From: Cepaea nemoralis
Lineage: Eukaryota > Mollusca > Gastropoda > Stylommatophora > Helicidae
DNA length: 64,000 nucleotides
Direction: 5' to 3'
Assembly (NCBI GenBank): GCA_014155875.1
Contig: JACEFZ010027763.1
Span: 272,001 to 336,000, forward strand
The notes below the pieces were generated by a model. The model was given only the letters and a program-made list of their open reading frames with translations. It was not told where the DNA came from and searched no databases. Position numbers and translations under genes: made by a program. This document shows, one piece after another, positions 1 through 11,409 of this stretch. Numbering within the stretch: the first letter of the stretch is position 1; each line of letters starts with the position of its first letter.

Positions 1-124
1 CAGACTCCTTAGTGTTCAGTATGTAGCCAAGGTATTCAAACTTTATGACATTTTCAATTTGTTTTGTTAATTGTCATCATTGGTTTCGAAATGCGGTTTT
101 TGAGACATGTGAATATAATTCTAG

Positions 125-1012
125 CTACAAGGTGATGCTGCAACTACGACACACTATGAGTAAGAATTACAATTGCTACGAGTCTGCTTTCTATATGCTT
201 ATGATGCATTTGGTTTAGCAATTAGCAAAACGAAGACACCAATTAGTCATTAGTCACGGTTCCAGAGTCACGGCAACGGGTCGTCCCCATTATGATCCGT
301 TTCTGTGCCAGTGAATATCACACACAATGCTTCTAGATCGGGTAATCATCATCAGTATTGGTAAGGCAGCAACAACAATGAACATGTTAAAAAAGAGAGC
401 TGCGAAAACAGGAATCTTACTGCGAACAGAAAAATCCTGGTCTATCATGCCTGTATTCTTAGTACTCTTCTTTATGGCAGTGAAGCCTGGTAAACTTACT
501 CACACCAAGAGAAACGTTTAAACAGCGTTCATAAACATTGTCTGCGAAATAAGATCACAAATACTGAAGTATTGGAAAGAGCGGATTATGTAGGGTTTGT
601 TCTATACTCAGTCTTCGTGGTCGTAGAGATGGATATTACTACATATATTGATGGACGACGGTAGAATGCCAAAGGACATAAGTTTTGAGTGAATTACAGA
701 TGGGTACAAGATCACAAGGCCGGCCTCTACTTCTCTACTTCGGTATAAAGAATTGTGTACGCGGGGTATGATTGGTACAGACATTGATATTACACGCTGA
801 GAGCAAGTCTCCGCTAATCATGCTGCATGGAGGGAAAAAAAACAAGAATGGAATCAAGACAAGGGATAAATAATTACATATAGGTCACACAGTGAGCGCG
901 AGAGACTCAGATGGTGGAAATTGCCATGTGTATACATGCATCCATTTTGGACGGAGATTTACCGCGCGAATGGGTCTGATCAGTCACATTAGCTACCGTC
1001 ATGGGTTGTAGT
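125..1012 (+). pseudogene. Decayed LINE 3' end (reverse transcriptase C-terminus plus zinc-finger tail)
   Basis: Broken frames resemble the C-terminal part of zinc-finger-tailed LINE polymerases: the 'GKAATTMNMLKK' segment (about 360-400), a 'LYGS'-like region, and a final 'GLISHISYRHG'-like remnant of the C2H2 finger near 995. Many stops and frameshifts interrupt it, so no product is expected. The same remnant is in the other segmental copy at 13485-14367. The family assignment rests on remembered LINE consensus patterns. Confidence 0.6.
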
Positions 1013-1508
1013 TATTATACCTTGTTATGAAACACAATGTAACACACATGCGTCTGTCGAAACGGCTTCTGCGTCTGGTTGGTGCAAACAGTGACAATTA
1101 CCAATCCCCACCCCTTGGTCATATGATATTTTAATGAAGTTGGTGCTGCTTATATTATTATCTGTTGTCCAATCCTGTAATCGTTTCTACTTTCCTTGGC
1201 ACAGCTACATTACTTTAAGTGAAAAGAAAGCCAAAACAATTTAGAAGAAGACAAATACAATCGACCTGGCTGCGTCTGGGAGTACCCAAAAAGCGTTATT
1301 AAAAGTCGCCCAATTGGCGAGAAAGCCAGGATTCTGACAACGTCGCTGATAGAGATCTGTACAGAACAATAAACCTTTATAGCCGTGTAAATCGTTTTCC
1401 TAATCCATTAGCTAAAAGATATCCAGTGGTTGTGTGCGGCTTATATTTTAAGACAGAATAATATTAGCTATATTTGTCTGTTCTAAGTTAATTGCATATT
1501 CTTTTAAG

Positions 1509-1850
1509 GAATCAACCCCAGCAGTTTTTTGGCTGTTTGTGATTTTCTACATTTCGTAGTTAGGCCAATCCTTTCTGTCCGACCGACGCTCATTCAAATG
1601 TTAAAAATCTATGCGGCATGCTTTCATATTGTCTGCAGCCGATTTAGATCCCTGTATGCGGGAGTCTCAAACACGTTCTCTACTCTCTAGCCACAGATGT
1701 CGACTGGGTGGATTAGTTAGTTAGTTGCCTATCCTTTTCCATGATATTTCGCAGTCAACCCCAGCATTTCTTGACTGTGATTTTTTTGGCAAGTTTACGT
1801 TCATATTTGCCATTGCTTTCTGAATAACCGGCACTCTTACCATTTTATGA
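1509..1850 (-). repeat. Two degenerate copies of SINE family A
   Basis: Read on the minus strand, both pieces carry the family core (CAATGGCAAACTAC-like, then TTGCCAAGAAATCA and GCTGGGGTTGACTG). The first piece (1509-1712) includes the tRNA-like head; the second (about 1713-1850) lacks it. They recur at 14866-15205 in segmental copy B, so they predate the duplication. Confidence 0.65.
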
Positions 1851-2334
1851 AAACCAACAAGGGTCCTCCCTTGTGATAACCCTGTTCTATGACCAACTCA
1901 TCTGACTTCGTTCTTTTCTCTAAATATGTGTATGTGCATTTATACTAAATAATGGTGCTGCCCTCAGCTTGCTTCCTGATATCTTTACTGGTCATGTCGT
2001 TTCTCGTTACCAACGAAATAACAGTACGTCCTAGGTAATGCATAAATCAGAATTATATGTTGATATTTATGGCACAAGACACTGATTAAATGAAGGGCTC
2101 ATCTCATCGGCTTGTCACTAAATCATGTTTTATCATAATCTAGTTATTAAAGTCATAATCTTTATCCATGAAACAGTTCACATGTACATTTAACCAGCCC
2201 CAACACACGGTAGGCTTGGATTCAGCCACGAGTTACATGATAACAAAGACATCCAAGGTACTCACTTTGCACTGATGGCTAGCACCTCACGGGGCTAATA
2301 ACATTTGCATCAAGTTGTCAGCAAAGTCGACAAC

Positions 2335-2339
2335 CATAC
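2335..2339. repeat. Target-site duplication of the LTR element, left
   Basis: The 5-bp sequence CATAC lies directly before the 5' LTR and again at 8792-8796 directly after the 3' LTR. The empty site in copy B (near 15690) has it only once, which confirms it as the target-site duplication. Confidence 0.95.
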
Positions 2340-3117
2340 TGACATAAGCCTGGGTCACTGACATTGAGTTGAGTGGCCGGGCATGAGAAAGAATGGAGAT
2401 GAAAGTGGGAGACAGTAAAGTGACTGACCTGGCTACGAGTAAACAGCCAGTCCTTAGAAATAATGGGAAGGGTGAGTGTGGACCCCAGGGGGGATGGGTC
2501 GAGGGAGAGTTGTGTGTTGTGTGAAGTCAGGCGACTGGAAAGTCAGTGAGAGAAGAGACCGACTGCGGTCGGGTCATTTAAGAGAGAGCTCCGTGTTGTG
2601 TTGTTCTTCTAGTTGGGAAGACAGGCCGGAACCCAGAGTGGGTTCTGTATTGAGTGTAGGCCAAACCCCAGAGTGGGTTCTATAGTTGAGCAGTGGCTCC
2701 AACCCAATGTGTGGGTTGTATTGTGTGAGCTCCAGCCGAGGATTGTAGCTGGATTACCTGTCTTGTGGACTGAGATTAGAGGCCAGCCGTGAGAAGGCAT
2801 TGATGTGTGCTGGTTAAATTGTGAGGAGGATATTCATATTCTATGGATTACGTTATGTTTCTGGATGTATAAACCTGTTCCGTTTGTCCGTCTTATTTTT
2901 GTAATAAAGGATTATGTGCGCCAACGGAATCTTGTTGAATGCCTGGTGAATATGCACTGCGGGGGTGAGTTACATTGCAAGACAGATATCTCCATTGACA
3001 CACCATGAACATCGTTACCTAGACAACGACCATCACACAAAACTTATCATCAATATCATGAACAGTATCATCGTGAGAACTTCGTGATATCATTATCATC
3101 AAGAGAAACGTGTGACA
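2340..3117 (+). repeat. 5' LTR
   Basis: Starts TGACAT and ends TGTGACA. It is almost identical to 8013-8791; by eye the differences are a missing G near 2570 and A instead of G a few bases later. AATAAA at 2903-2908 is a plausible polyadenylation signal. Short open frames inside the LTR occur identically in both LTRs and are not taken as genes. Confidence 0.95.
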
Positions 3118-5303
3118 TCTGGGGACTGTCCTGGCAAGAACGACGGGGATATATTGAGAAACCCATTGCATTATAGACAGTGTTGTCATTCTGAGATATT
3201 TGTGGGCTCTTCGCTGAGAGAGGAGTTATTATCTGTGACTACGTTCCATCAAGCCAGACATCGTTGATTCAAGAGGTTAATGTGAACTCTTCGGTGTGTG
3301 CGCCAGATAATTCACACAGACAGACGGATTAATCCAGAAGGGAGTGGGAATATCCAGCGTATGTGTGTGTAAGACGCCACATCGTGAAATAACTGTCAGC
3401 GCGCGGGGAGGGTACGCGGCGGAGGTCACAGGCGAGCAGTCAGTTCACGTCAAGTCCACTACAGGTAAATTAACGGCGGTCAGCACGCATAAACAGACGA
3501 GGCGGGGACGCCAAAGAATTAACGCAGGACAAATCGACCGGGAGAGTCGATTGCAGTAGCAGGGGTGTGTAGTCACGGACAGCACAGAGAAAATGTCGCG
3601 GGGACAAAACGGTGTTTGCAACAAGTGTGGTCAGTCCTAGTGTGTGTGTTTGACAGGATTGAACCAAAGATTGGAGACAGCGAGCAATTTCGTCTCAACA
3701 TATGGTGTGTGTGTGTGCTGGAGGCAAGCGCACTGTGTTGTTGCAAGTTGACTGGTCAAGATTTTTCGACGCAGTAAATAGGACGGGTGGGTACACCAGC
3801 GTCCAGGTACGAGGGGAAAGTTACGTTAACCCCCACCACAGCCGTGCTAGGGCAGCAGTGGAAAGTTACTGGGAATTTCCACAGGAGATCGGGATAAACA
3901 AGGTTGTTTTGAAAGAAAGCCAGACTTGATGTTTCGTCTTTGTTCAAGCCTTTGTCATCATTATTCTGTTATGAGCAAACAGTTTTAACTTATCGTCATC
4001 GCAACCATGGTTGTACTTCTTTGCCGATAAGGATTTATATACCCAAATTTAAAGCGCTGAACATTGCCTGCCATTCTCCTTTTCTTTTTGGTGAATCTTG
4101 TCGGGTAACGAAAATCCATAACATTAATGATACAGCGAAGCGCCATCTCCGCAACGAGAGTAACAACAAATCGAAAGAACACTTTGGATTATTACCACGT
4201 ACAGAGAAAGTACAATAACGTTACGGACTGTGTCAAGACAGAACAGGGTGGATATCACTATCATCTTCAACTTTTGTCGACAGTTGGAACTTTGATCACC
4301 ACGTGAATTCAGGAACCATTCAACAAAACAACAAGTCGCTTTGAAATCCAGCGTCGTAGACATTTCCAGCCGAGGGAGAATAACTATTAAAACGAACAAA
4401 AACTTTGGTGACTGAATAAAAAGAACTTTTGGCGACGGATTAATAGGCCCATATTTGTCGGCCAACCAGCTACACATTATTATTTTTTATTGTTTTGCTC
4501 CCATCGTCATATTTATTGTTGTCGGGTGTTACGCAATTATTTGTATGTGGTCCAGTGTTTGTCAAGAGTAGGGGATTTGTTGGGGTGTTTCTCGAGAGTC
4601 GGGAAACAGCACAATAATTTATTTGTCTTTCTGGTGCTTACGATATTTTTGTAAGAAAAACGTTAATGAGTTGACGTATCGTGCAGGGGCATTGAAATAG
4701 TCTTAACCAATATCTAGAGCCGAGTTGTCTGACGTCAGATCTGTGTATATTTTCAGTATATATTCTTTTTCTTTCTCTCTTTCTTTTCGTTATATTTACA
4801 TATAATATTTGTTGTGTTCGGATATATGTTTTATTGTGATCTTTCGTCATTTCTGCTGTCTAGTGGTCTTGGTCAATTTATATTTTTATTTTACGCGCAC
4901 TGTGGATGTCTCTACACAAGCTTGTGGTTGTTACTGTGGTTTATTTCTGTGTCATCATCGTCTCCGTGTACTCAGCTTGTGAAGTCTAGCGTTGGATAGT
5001 CATCACTTAGTATTATCATCCATTTGTTTGTATATGCATTGATATGTATGTTTAACAATATTTCCAGGGACTTTATGAACTTTTGGTCATAGATATATAG
5101 ATATAAGGGAGTATAGGTGATACTTCCCTACTCACTACCTAGTGCTAATAGAGTGACTGGGTGAGTACAGAGTGATATTGTAGCACTACGGATTTACGTA
5201 CACAGTGAGTGCGGGTGTACTTAGGCAAGTGACACAAAGACTAACAGCAGAGTCTGTACATTTATAGTTGGCTGATTCACAGCAACGTGTCCACAAGTAC
5301 AAG
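3118..5303 (+). other. Leader region of the LTR element, with possible primer-binding site
   Basis: This non-coding stretch runs from the 5' LTR to the probable gag start at 5304. TGGGGACTGTCC (from 3120), two bases after the LTR, could pair with a tRNA 3' end and is the likely primer-binding site. Only short unrelated frames are present, with no domain I recognise. At about 2.2 kb it is long for a gypsy-type leader and may carry packaging signals, but nothing in the sequence proves that. Confidence 0.6.
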
Positions 5304-5995
5304 ATGCCTACTTTAATGGACTATATTGAAGCAGGTGAAAGAATAGGCCTGAAAGGTAAGAGTTACAAGAGTATGCCGAAGCAAAAGAACAACAACAGAT
5401 TGAAAGAGACCAGAGACAAGCCGAAAGAGAACAGAGACAGGCAGAACTCGAGGACAAACGTCTACAGGAAGTAAAACTAGCTGAAATAGAAACAAGCGTC
5501 TACAGGAAGCGACACAAGTAAAATTAGCTGAAATAGAAAACAAGCGTCCTACAGGAAGAGACACAAGTAAAATTAGCTGAAATAGAAAACAAGCGTCTAC
5601 AGGAAGAGACACAAGTAAAACTAGCTGAAATCGAGTTAAGAAAACTAGAACTATCTTCGAAAGGTCAAAGTGAGGAAAGCAGAAGAACGTCGCAGTCGTC
5701 ACAGAGATTAAAACTGCCATACTTTACGGACCGAGACAACCTTGAATCTTATTTGGACAGATTTCAAGCAAGTGCGAAAGTGTTAGGCATCCCCGAAGAA
5801 ACAGTATGCTATTAGACTAGGAGAGCTGCTTACGGGCAAGGCACTAGACACCATGTTCAATTTACCTGTAGAAGAAAGGAACAACTACACTATCTTACGT
5901 CAACGTTTGCTGACTAAGTTCCAACTCACTGAGCATGGATATAGGACAAAGTTTAGACATTTAGTGCCAGAGGACAAATCAAGATTTCACAGACT
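5304..5995 (+). pseudogene. Gag N-terminal region, frameshifted
   Basis: The frame opens at ATG 5304 (MPTLMDYIEAGERIGLKG) and then shifts. A charged coiled-coil segment with repeated 'KLAEIE' and 'KRLQE' units (about 5400-5640) and a capsid-like part ('LPYFTDRDNLESYLDRF', then 'LGELLTGKALDTMF') are spread over different frames. Shifts are visible near 5357, 5494, 5550, 5808 and 5970. The last one, an extra A, separates this part from the long frame starting at 5996. The repeated KLAEIE segment is a local tandem duplication. As it stands no intact gag can be translated. Confidence 0.75.
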
Positions 5996-7693
5996 TTGTT
6001 AACAACTGTAAAGAATGCATTTAACAAATGGATGGAGCTTGCAGAAATAGGGAAAGATTTTAATAAATTAGTAGATCTAATGTTAAGAGACAAGGTTGTA
6101 TCTGCATGCAATTCTAATTTAGTGGCGTTCTTTGAGGAACGGAAGCCAAAGGACATAGACACAATGTCTCAGTTAGGGCAAAACTATATGACTGCACATC
6201 CTAACGTATCTATTGGGAAACTAATGAGTGAGGAAATAGTCTGTGCAGCGTACACTAAACAGGACCAGAATCCAGTCATCAGACCAAGGTCGAAAAGCGT
6301 GGATTCGGCACAGAAAGGTGAGCAGCAAGAACTTCAACACAATGGTTTCCGAGGAAACAATGTTGGTAGAGTAGGACGGTACCCATATAGAAGAGGGAAC
6401 TTCCAGAGACGTCCAAATTATTCCGGATGTTGGAATTGTGGGAGCTGGAGACACAGGGCAGCAGAGTGTGATGCACAACCAGCAGATGGACCAACGAACA
6501 ACACTAAAAGGGAGATTACTTGTTTCAAATGTGGAAAGAATGGGCATATCAGCCATCAATGTAGGATGAGAGAAACAGAGCACTCAAATGCAGCGCAAGT
6601 AATTGAGACGCTGAACAATGAAGATTGTAGTGGGTGCAAACCTCTTTTTGAAAAAGACAGTCAGCCAGTCCTAATATGTGGTCATAAAGTAAAAGCAGGA
6701 TCAGCGGTGCATGAAGGAGGAAGTCTGAAGCTGCATCAGGGATTTGTCAATGATAGACCAGCGTTAACAATTAGGGATTCCGGATGTACGTCTATCGGAG
6801 TGAGGAGAAGTTTAATAGATCCCTCGGAGTATACAGGGAAAAAGATTAGATGCATAACATTCAACGGCACAGTAGAGTTCTACCCAGTAGCCATAATAAC
6901 AGTAAAAACACCATATATCACTGGAAGAGTGACAGCGTGTGTTCTGGACTCACCAGTGGCTGATTTGATCATAGGAAATGTTATAGGAGTGAAAGATTGT
7001 ACAGAAGAGGAAGTAGTTTATTGGGACCGAAAATATAGTGTAAGCAGTAACGAGGTAGTTACCACAAGAGAACCTAAATTAGAGAGTATAGCTGAGGTAG
7101 AAGAGGCACTTGAAGTAGACACAGGAACTCAGGACAAGGATAGTACAGCTGAGCAGATGAGAATGGATCCCAAATATAGTGCTAGTGACTCCCAGAGACA
7201 AGATACTACTCTGAACAAATGTTCCCAAGGGTGTAGGAGAGTAGAACATAGGCAGTCAAAGAAAGGTAGAGGGTGCTTCGAGAGGAAGAACAATGTTCTC
7301 ACTCGCAGGTTTTCAGATAGCAGAACTGCACGTGGGCAAGCAGCAGTACCTGTAGCACAGAGAGACCGATATACTAGAACAGCTCAGGATAGTGCATGTG
7401 CAGGGCACATAGGCAAAAGGCATATGCAGCAGAAAGCAAGGTGCCAGGTATATGGGCCAAGATTGAATAAAGAGCTCAGACTAAACAGAGACTCAAGTGT
7501 AACGGTGCAATATGCAGATAGGAAAGTTGAGTCAGGTCAAAAGAGTTTTCGCGACATTACTGACCCAGGGCTAGGGATAGCAAACAGATGTTGTAATTGT
7601 AGAGGTACCATGAGTCATGGGTACATGAAGGTAGACACAGCATCGACAGGAATCAGAGGTGGGTTAATGCAAGAACAGAACCACCTGATATAG
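5996..7693 (+). CDS. Gag C-terminus, zinc knuckles and retropepsin-like protease
   Basis: Open frame of 565 codons inside the LTR element. Residues 1-80 continue the capsid-like part of gag. Two CCHC knuckles follow: C145-x2-C148-x4-H153-x4-C158 and C176-x2-C179-x4-H184-x4-C189, typical of nucleocapsid RNA binding. Residues 255-335 look like a retropepsin: the active-site triad is D261-S262-G263 (more often DTG), with the flap region following and LIIGN at 324-328 as the second conserved block. The last 230 residues are hydrophilic and have no domain I recognise. No polymerase follows. The true translation start is upstream in the broken gag, so the first ATG here is only the start of the open frame. 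Whether the protease is active is unknown. Confidence 0.8.
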   Translation: MLTTVKNAFNKWMELAEIGKDFNKLVDLMLRDKVVSACNSNLVAFFEERKPKDIDTMSQLGQNYMTAHPNVSIGKLMSEEIVCAAYTKQDQNPVIRPRSKSVDSAQKGEQQELQHNGFRGNNVGRVGRYPYRRGNFQRRPNYSGCWNCGSWRHRAAECDAQPADGPTNNTKREITCFKCGKNGHISHQCRMRETEHSNAAQVIETLNNEDCSGCKPLFEKDSQPVLICGHKVKAGSAVHEGGSLKLHQGFVNDRPALTIRDSGCTSIGVRRSLIDPSEYTGKKIRCITFNGTVEFYPVAIITVKTPYITGRVTACVLDSPVADLIIGNVIGVKDCTEEEVVYWDRKYSVSSNEVVTTREPKLESIAEVEEALEVDTGTQDKDSTAEQMRMDPKYSASDSQRQDTTLNKCSQGCRRVEHRQSKKGRGCFERKNNVLTRRFSDSRTARGQAAVPVAQRDRYTRTAQDSACAGHIGKRHMQQKARCQVYGPRLNKELRLNRDSSVTVQYADRKVESGQKSFRDITDPGLGIANRCCNCRGTMSHGYMKVDTASTGIRGGLMQEQNHLI

Positions 7694-8012
7694 GGTCGGT
7701 ACACAAATAGTATTGTGGGGTCGTGAAGTAGTAAGAGACTGTGGGTACATAAGTATAATGATTTTTCTATGATGTATTATTATTATGATGTGATGTATTA
7801 GTTCATGCATTGATACACAAGATAGATGGTTGTATTTATGTGTGATGAATATAGGAGTGTACTATGAGCATTTGATGTATTATGTAGTGTGGTAGCTAGA
7901 GTAAGGGGCAGCCATACTTAGGGCTACCCAGGCTATATGTCTGGGTCACATGTTTAGTAAGTTTTAGTCTCCCAATATTTGAAAACGAAGTTTTCTTTTA
8001 AGAGGGGGGTAA
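7694..8012 (+). other. 3' untranslated part of the LTR element with polypurine tract
   Basis: Non-coding. It ends with AAGAGGGGGGTAA at 8000-8012, immediately before the 3' LTR: the expected polypurine tract for plus-strand priming. Confidence 0.8.
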
Positions 8013-8791
8013 TGACATAAGCCTGGGTCACTGACATTGAGTTGAGTGGCCGGGCATGAGAAAGAATGGAGATGAAAGTGGGAGACAGTAAAGTGACTGA
8101 CCTGGCTACGAGTAAACAGCCAGTCCTTAGAAATAATGGGAAGGGTGAGTGTGGACCCCAGGGGGGATGGGTCGAGGGAGAGTTGTGTGTTGTGTGAAGT
8201 CAGGCGACTGGAAAGTCAGTGAGAGAAGAGACCGACTGCGGGTCGGGTCGTTTAAGAGAGAGCTCCGTGTTGTGTTGTTCTTCTAGTTGGGAAGACAGGC
8301 CGGAACCCAGAGTGGGTTCTGTATTGAGTGTAGGCCAAACCCCAGAGTGGGTTCTATAGTTGAGCAGTGGCTCCAACCCAATGTGTGGGTTGTATTGTGT
8401 GAGCTCCAGCCGAGGATTGTAGCTGGATTACCTGTCTTGTGGACTGAGATTAGAGGCCAGCCGTGAGAAGGCATTGATGTGTGCTGGTTAAATTGTGAGG
8501 AGGATATTCATATTCTATGGATTACGTTATGTTTCTGGATGTATAAACCTGTTCCGTTTGTCCGTCTTATTTTTGTAATAAAGGATTATGTGCGCCAACG
8601 GAATCTTGTTGAATGCCTGGTGAATATGCACTGCGGGGGTGAGTTACATTGCAAGACAGATATCTCCATTGACACACCATGAACATCGTTACCTAGACAA
8701 CGACCATCACACAAAACTTATCATCAATATCATGAACAGTATCATCGTGAGAACTTCGTGATATCATTATCATCAAGAGAAACGTGTGACA
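8013..8791 (+). repeat. 3' LTR
   Basis: Near-identical to 2340-3117. It carries AATAAA at 8577-8582 and ends TGTGACA directly before the CATAC target duplication. Confidence 0.95.
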
Positions 8792-8916
8792 CATACGAAA
8801 TGCCTCAGTATGTACTGTTTGATCATGCATTTACGACATCGGGACAATGACAAACGTGCAACTATTTTGGTAATGGATAAATTCAGAAATAAAAACAACA
8901 CACATACACGGGTGTC

Positions 8917-9041
8917 GCCTCCTCCTCCTCCTCCTCCTCTTCCTCCTCCTCCTCCTCCTCCTCCTCCTTCTTCTTCTTCTTCTTCTTCTTCTTCTTCTTC
9001 TTCTTCTTCTTCTTCTTCTTCTTCTTCTTCTTCTTCTTCTC
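8917..9041. repeat. (TCC)n(TTC)n microsatellite
   Basis: A long pyrimidine-only tract changing from CCT to CTT units. It recurs, longer, at 15820-15962. The long Pro/Ser and Arg frames across it are artefacts of the repeat. Confidence 0.97.
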
Positions 9042-9435
9042 TTCCCCGTACTACATTCCATCTTCGTCGTCTTTTTCTTCATCCACCTCTTACTCCTCTT
9101 CATCTTTACCCGTTATTCCTGTTGCTGTAGTTGAGATGGGCGTGCTTATAACACCCTACAATTTCGCGATTGCTTATATTACTATTTTGCATTAGCCTCA
9201 TGTTTATGTTTTCTACGGAAATCTTTGTCTGTCTGTCTTTACTTCTCTTGCATGGTATTTCAACTAAAGTAAATGTCTCTATTTCATCTCCTCTGTTAAT
9301 ATGACTCTAATTGTCACACATGTGTATTCCTGATATTTTAAAGAGATATCTGGCTACACTTCAGCTGTTAATGCGTCTGAGTTTTTATTTCTTCGAATCT
9401 GGCGAAATTATTCCTCCCCACGACGCTTGACGGCA

Positions 9436-9444
9436 GAAATGGAA

Positions 9445-9481
<37 letters not shown>

Positions 9482-9482
9482 T

Positions 9483-9542
<60 letters not shown>
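9436..9542. repeat. (GAT)n microsatellite
   Basis: About 35 GAT units with one GTT interruption. The copy B counterpart is 16360-16494 and differs in length. Confidence 0.97.
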
Positions 9543-9543
<1 letters not shown>

Positions 9544-9629
9544 TCTGGCGACGATATCCTAAACATTCTTTTCAGCTCACGATATTCTTAATGTTCTTCT
9601 TTGTCAGTGCTTTGATCAACATGCTTCTC

Positions 9630-9735
9630 TCTCCACAATATTTTCAACATTCATCTCTGTCCACAATGTTTTTCAACATTCGTCTCTGTCCACAATATTT
9701 TCAACATTCGTCTCTGTCCACAATATTTTCAACAT
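9630..9735. repeat. 28-bp tandem repeat, four copies
   Basis: Four copies of a unit of the type TCTGTCCACAATATTTTCAA plus CATTCG. It is also present in copy B near 16580-16690. Confidence 0.85.
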
Positions 9736-9804
9736 TTGAACATGGTTCGGAATTAGGGCTTTAAGATGTAATTAGATGGTAACCAAATGGAGCACGAAGT
9801 CGAT

Positions 9805-11334
9805 GGAAAATTTAGGAAACAAAAACATTTTTTGGGTTTTGGGGTTTGAGGGGGGCCCAAACCGGTCCCTGATTAATCTCAATACCCGGTGTTATTTCGG
9901 ATGTTCATAAAATTTGGATTCCAAAGGGGTCTACGAGGCAAAACATTATCCGCAAGATGGTTCCGGCAACGGGGAGACGTACTTGTTCTGAGTAAGTGCT
10001 TGGTCTACTTTGCTTGATCAGCGACTGAGTTGAGTCGAGAGACAGAGTCTACACACTTTTAGAACACGTCACACATTTTCTTCGCTTTAAAAGTCTCATA
10101 AAGTTACCCTTTTTTTTTAATAAATTACTCTTTTTAATTTCTAAAGAAAGAGTTTTTTGAGTATTTGCTTTGGGGAAAAGTATGAGGGGGGGGCATAGTA
10201 CGACAGGAGAGATGATAGGAAAGGGCCCATAGGCTGATGGAGTGTGTTGGACGGAAGCTGGTGGATTCTCCAGAATATTGAGAGGGAAAAAATATTATAA
10301 TGTGGGTGTCGGCTCTCTTCACTCCAGGGACGACACTGTAAAGGAGGACACGACACATGATTACATGACAAAACCACATAATGATATAGGGGGATAGTAA
10401 GATGTGGACATCTGCCATAGTTCTCAATGCTGCCATGCTAGGTTTGCCTCGCTTTATAGTTTAATTGACGTGATATTTGTATGACAGGATGTGGTCATAT
10501 GACAGGATGTGGTCACATGTTATCCTAAAACATTTCAGCCTCTGGTATCTATCAATAGTTTTCCTACTGAAGCACATACACATTAGGAATGTTGACTTTT
10601 ATTCTGGCATTATTCAAGTAGCACTACATCAGATATGCCTTCGGATGGTTTGCGTTTGAAATGGTCTCCTCACACCATTGAGGGATTTCACGTGGCGTTT
10701 CCTGCAATCTTGTCTTTCTGAGTAGGAGCTATAAAAGAAAACGCAATCAGTGTATACCAGAATTTGTCGTGCCTGGTCATGTGCACTATATGCGATCTAA
10801 ACTTGCCGTCTATATATTAATTAAACAGCATAGTGATAGTGGAAAGCTACGTGATAGTCCTAGACTGTACATGTTTCCAGATGCAAATGACCACATAACT
10901 CAATGAGTACCGACTGATCTATACAAATATTGGTAGAACACCACAATAAGCATTAAAGTGTGTAAACTCGTCCTTTACTTACTTACTTTACTAAGAAGTA
11001 ATCTTGCTTCTGATTCTGCAGTCGTAACATCATACACAGAAAGTTCAGTTGAGGAACCCTTTGAGGCCACTAAGACAGGTTCGCAAATAAACACACATAT
11101 CTTGTTTGACGCTCATAGAAGTGAAAAGAAGGAAGTGGACATTAGATGAAGCACTAGACAACATAACAATTGAAAGCTATAGTTACCGATTCGAACCTGT
11201 CAACTCTAAATGACGGCGGCGCCTCGCTGCAGAAACAAATGTACTTTGACTCGTGACCAACCTCGCTAATTTGTATGTTTTCTTCTTCTCATTTCTATAA
11301 GTGTCAAACAATACAACTGTGTTTAACAATATAC
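9805..11334. other. Intergenic or intronic stretch, no gene seen
   Basis: I see no coding exon, RNA gene or recognised element. It includes G-rich runs near 9835-9850 and 10180-10200 and the direct repeat ATGACAGGATGTGGTCA at about 10480-10520. Confidence 0.5.
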
Positions 11335-11340
11335 ATGGTG

Positions 11341-11407
<67 letters not shown>
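11335..11407. repeat. (ATA)n microsatellite
   Basis: About 24 ATA/TAA units. The poly-Asn, poly-Ile and poly-Leu frames across it are artefacts. Confidence 0.97.

Positions 11408-11409
<2 letters not shown>

Larger units (their letters stand above)
1..2339 (+). repeat. Segmental duplication copy A, left part
   Basis: This stretch is repeated in the same orientation from 13360, differing only by scattered single-base changes and short indels. The homology already exists at base 1, so the true left edge lies outside the window. It holds a decayed LINE 3' end (about 125-1012) and SINE remnants (1509-1850). The copy stops at an LTR element inserted at 2340 and resumes at 8792. No host gene is visible in it. 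Confidence 0.95.
2340..8791 (+). mobile_element. LTR retrotransposon with gag-protease only (non-autonomous, Ty3/gypsy-like)
   Basis: A 6.45-kb element with 778/779-bp direct LTRs that begin TG and end CA, a 5-bp target duplication (CATAC), a TGG-starting possible primer-binding site just inside the 5' LTR, and a purine-rich tract before the 3' LTR. The internal part (3118-8012) has a leader of about 2.2 kb, a frameshifted gag and a gag-protease frame. No reverse transcriptase, RNase H or integrase can be found; only about 300 bp separate the stop at 7693 from the purine tract. Mobilisation would need enzymes from a related element. The LTRs differ by one substitution and one indel by eye, so the insertion is recent. 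The Ty3/gypsy call rests on CCHC knuckles, protease style and 5-bp duplication; a BEL origin is less likely but possible. Confidence 0.92.
8792..9804 (+). repeat. Segmental duplication copy A, right part
   Basis: Continues the match to copy B (from about 15690 to 16755) after the LTR element. Clear identity ends at GAAGTCGAT (9804), though a weak match of about ten bases may follow. It contains the two trinucleotide tracts and the 28-bp repeats listed separately. Confidence 0.95.

Noticed and set aside
2609..3008. Small frames inside the LTR, present twice
   Set aside because: Identity between the two LTRs is due to the element's replication, not coding constraint; no start context or domain.
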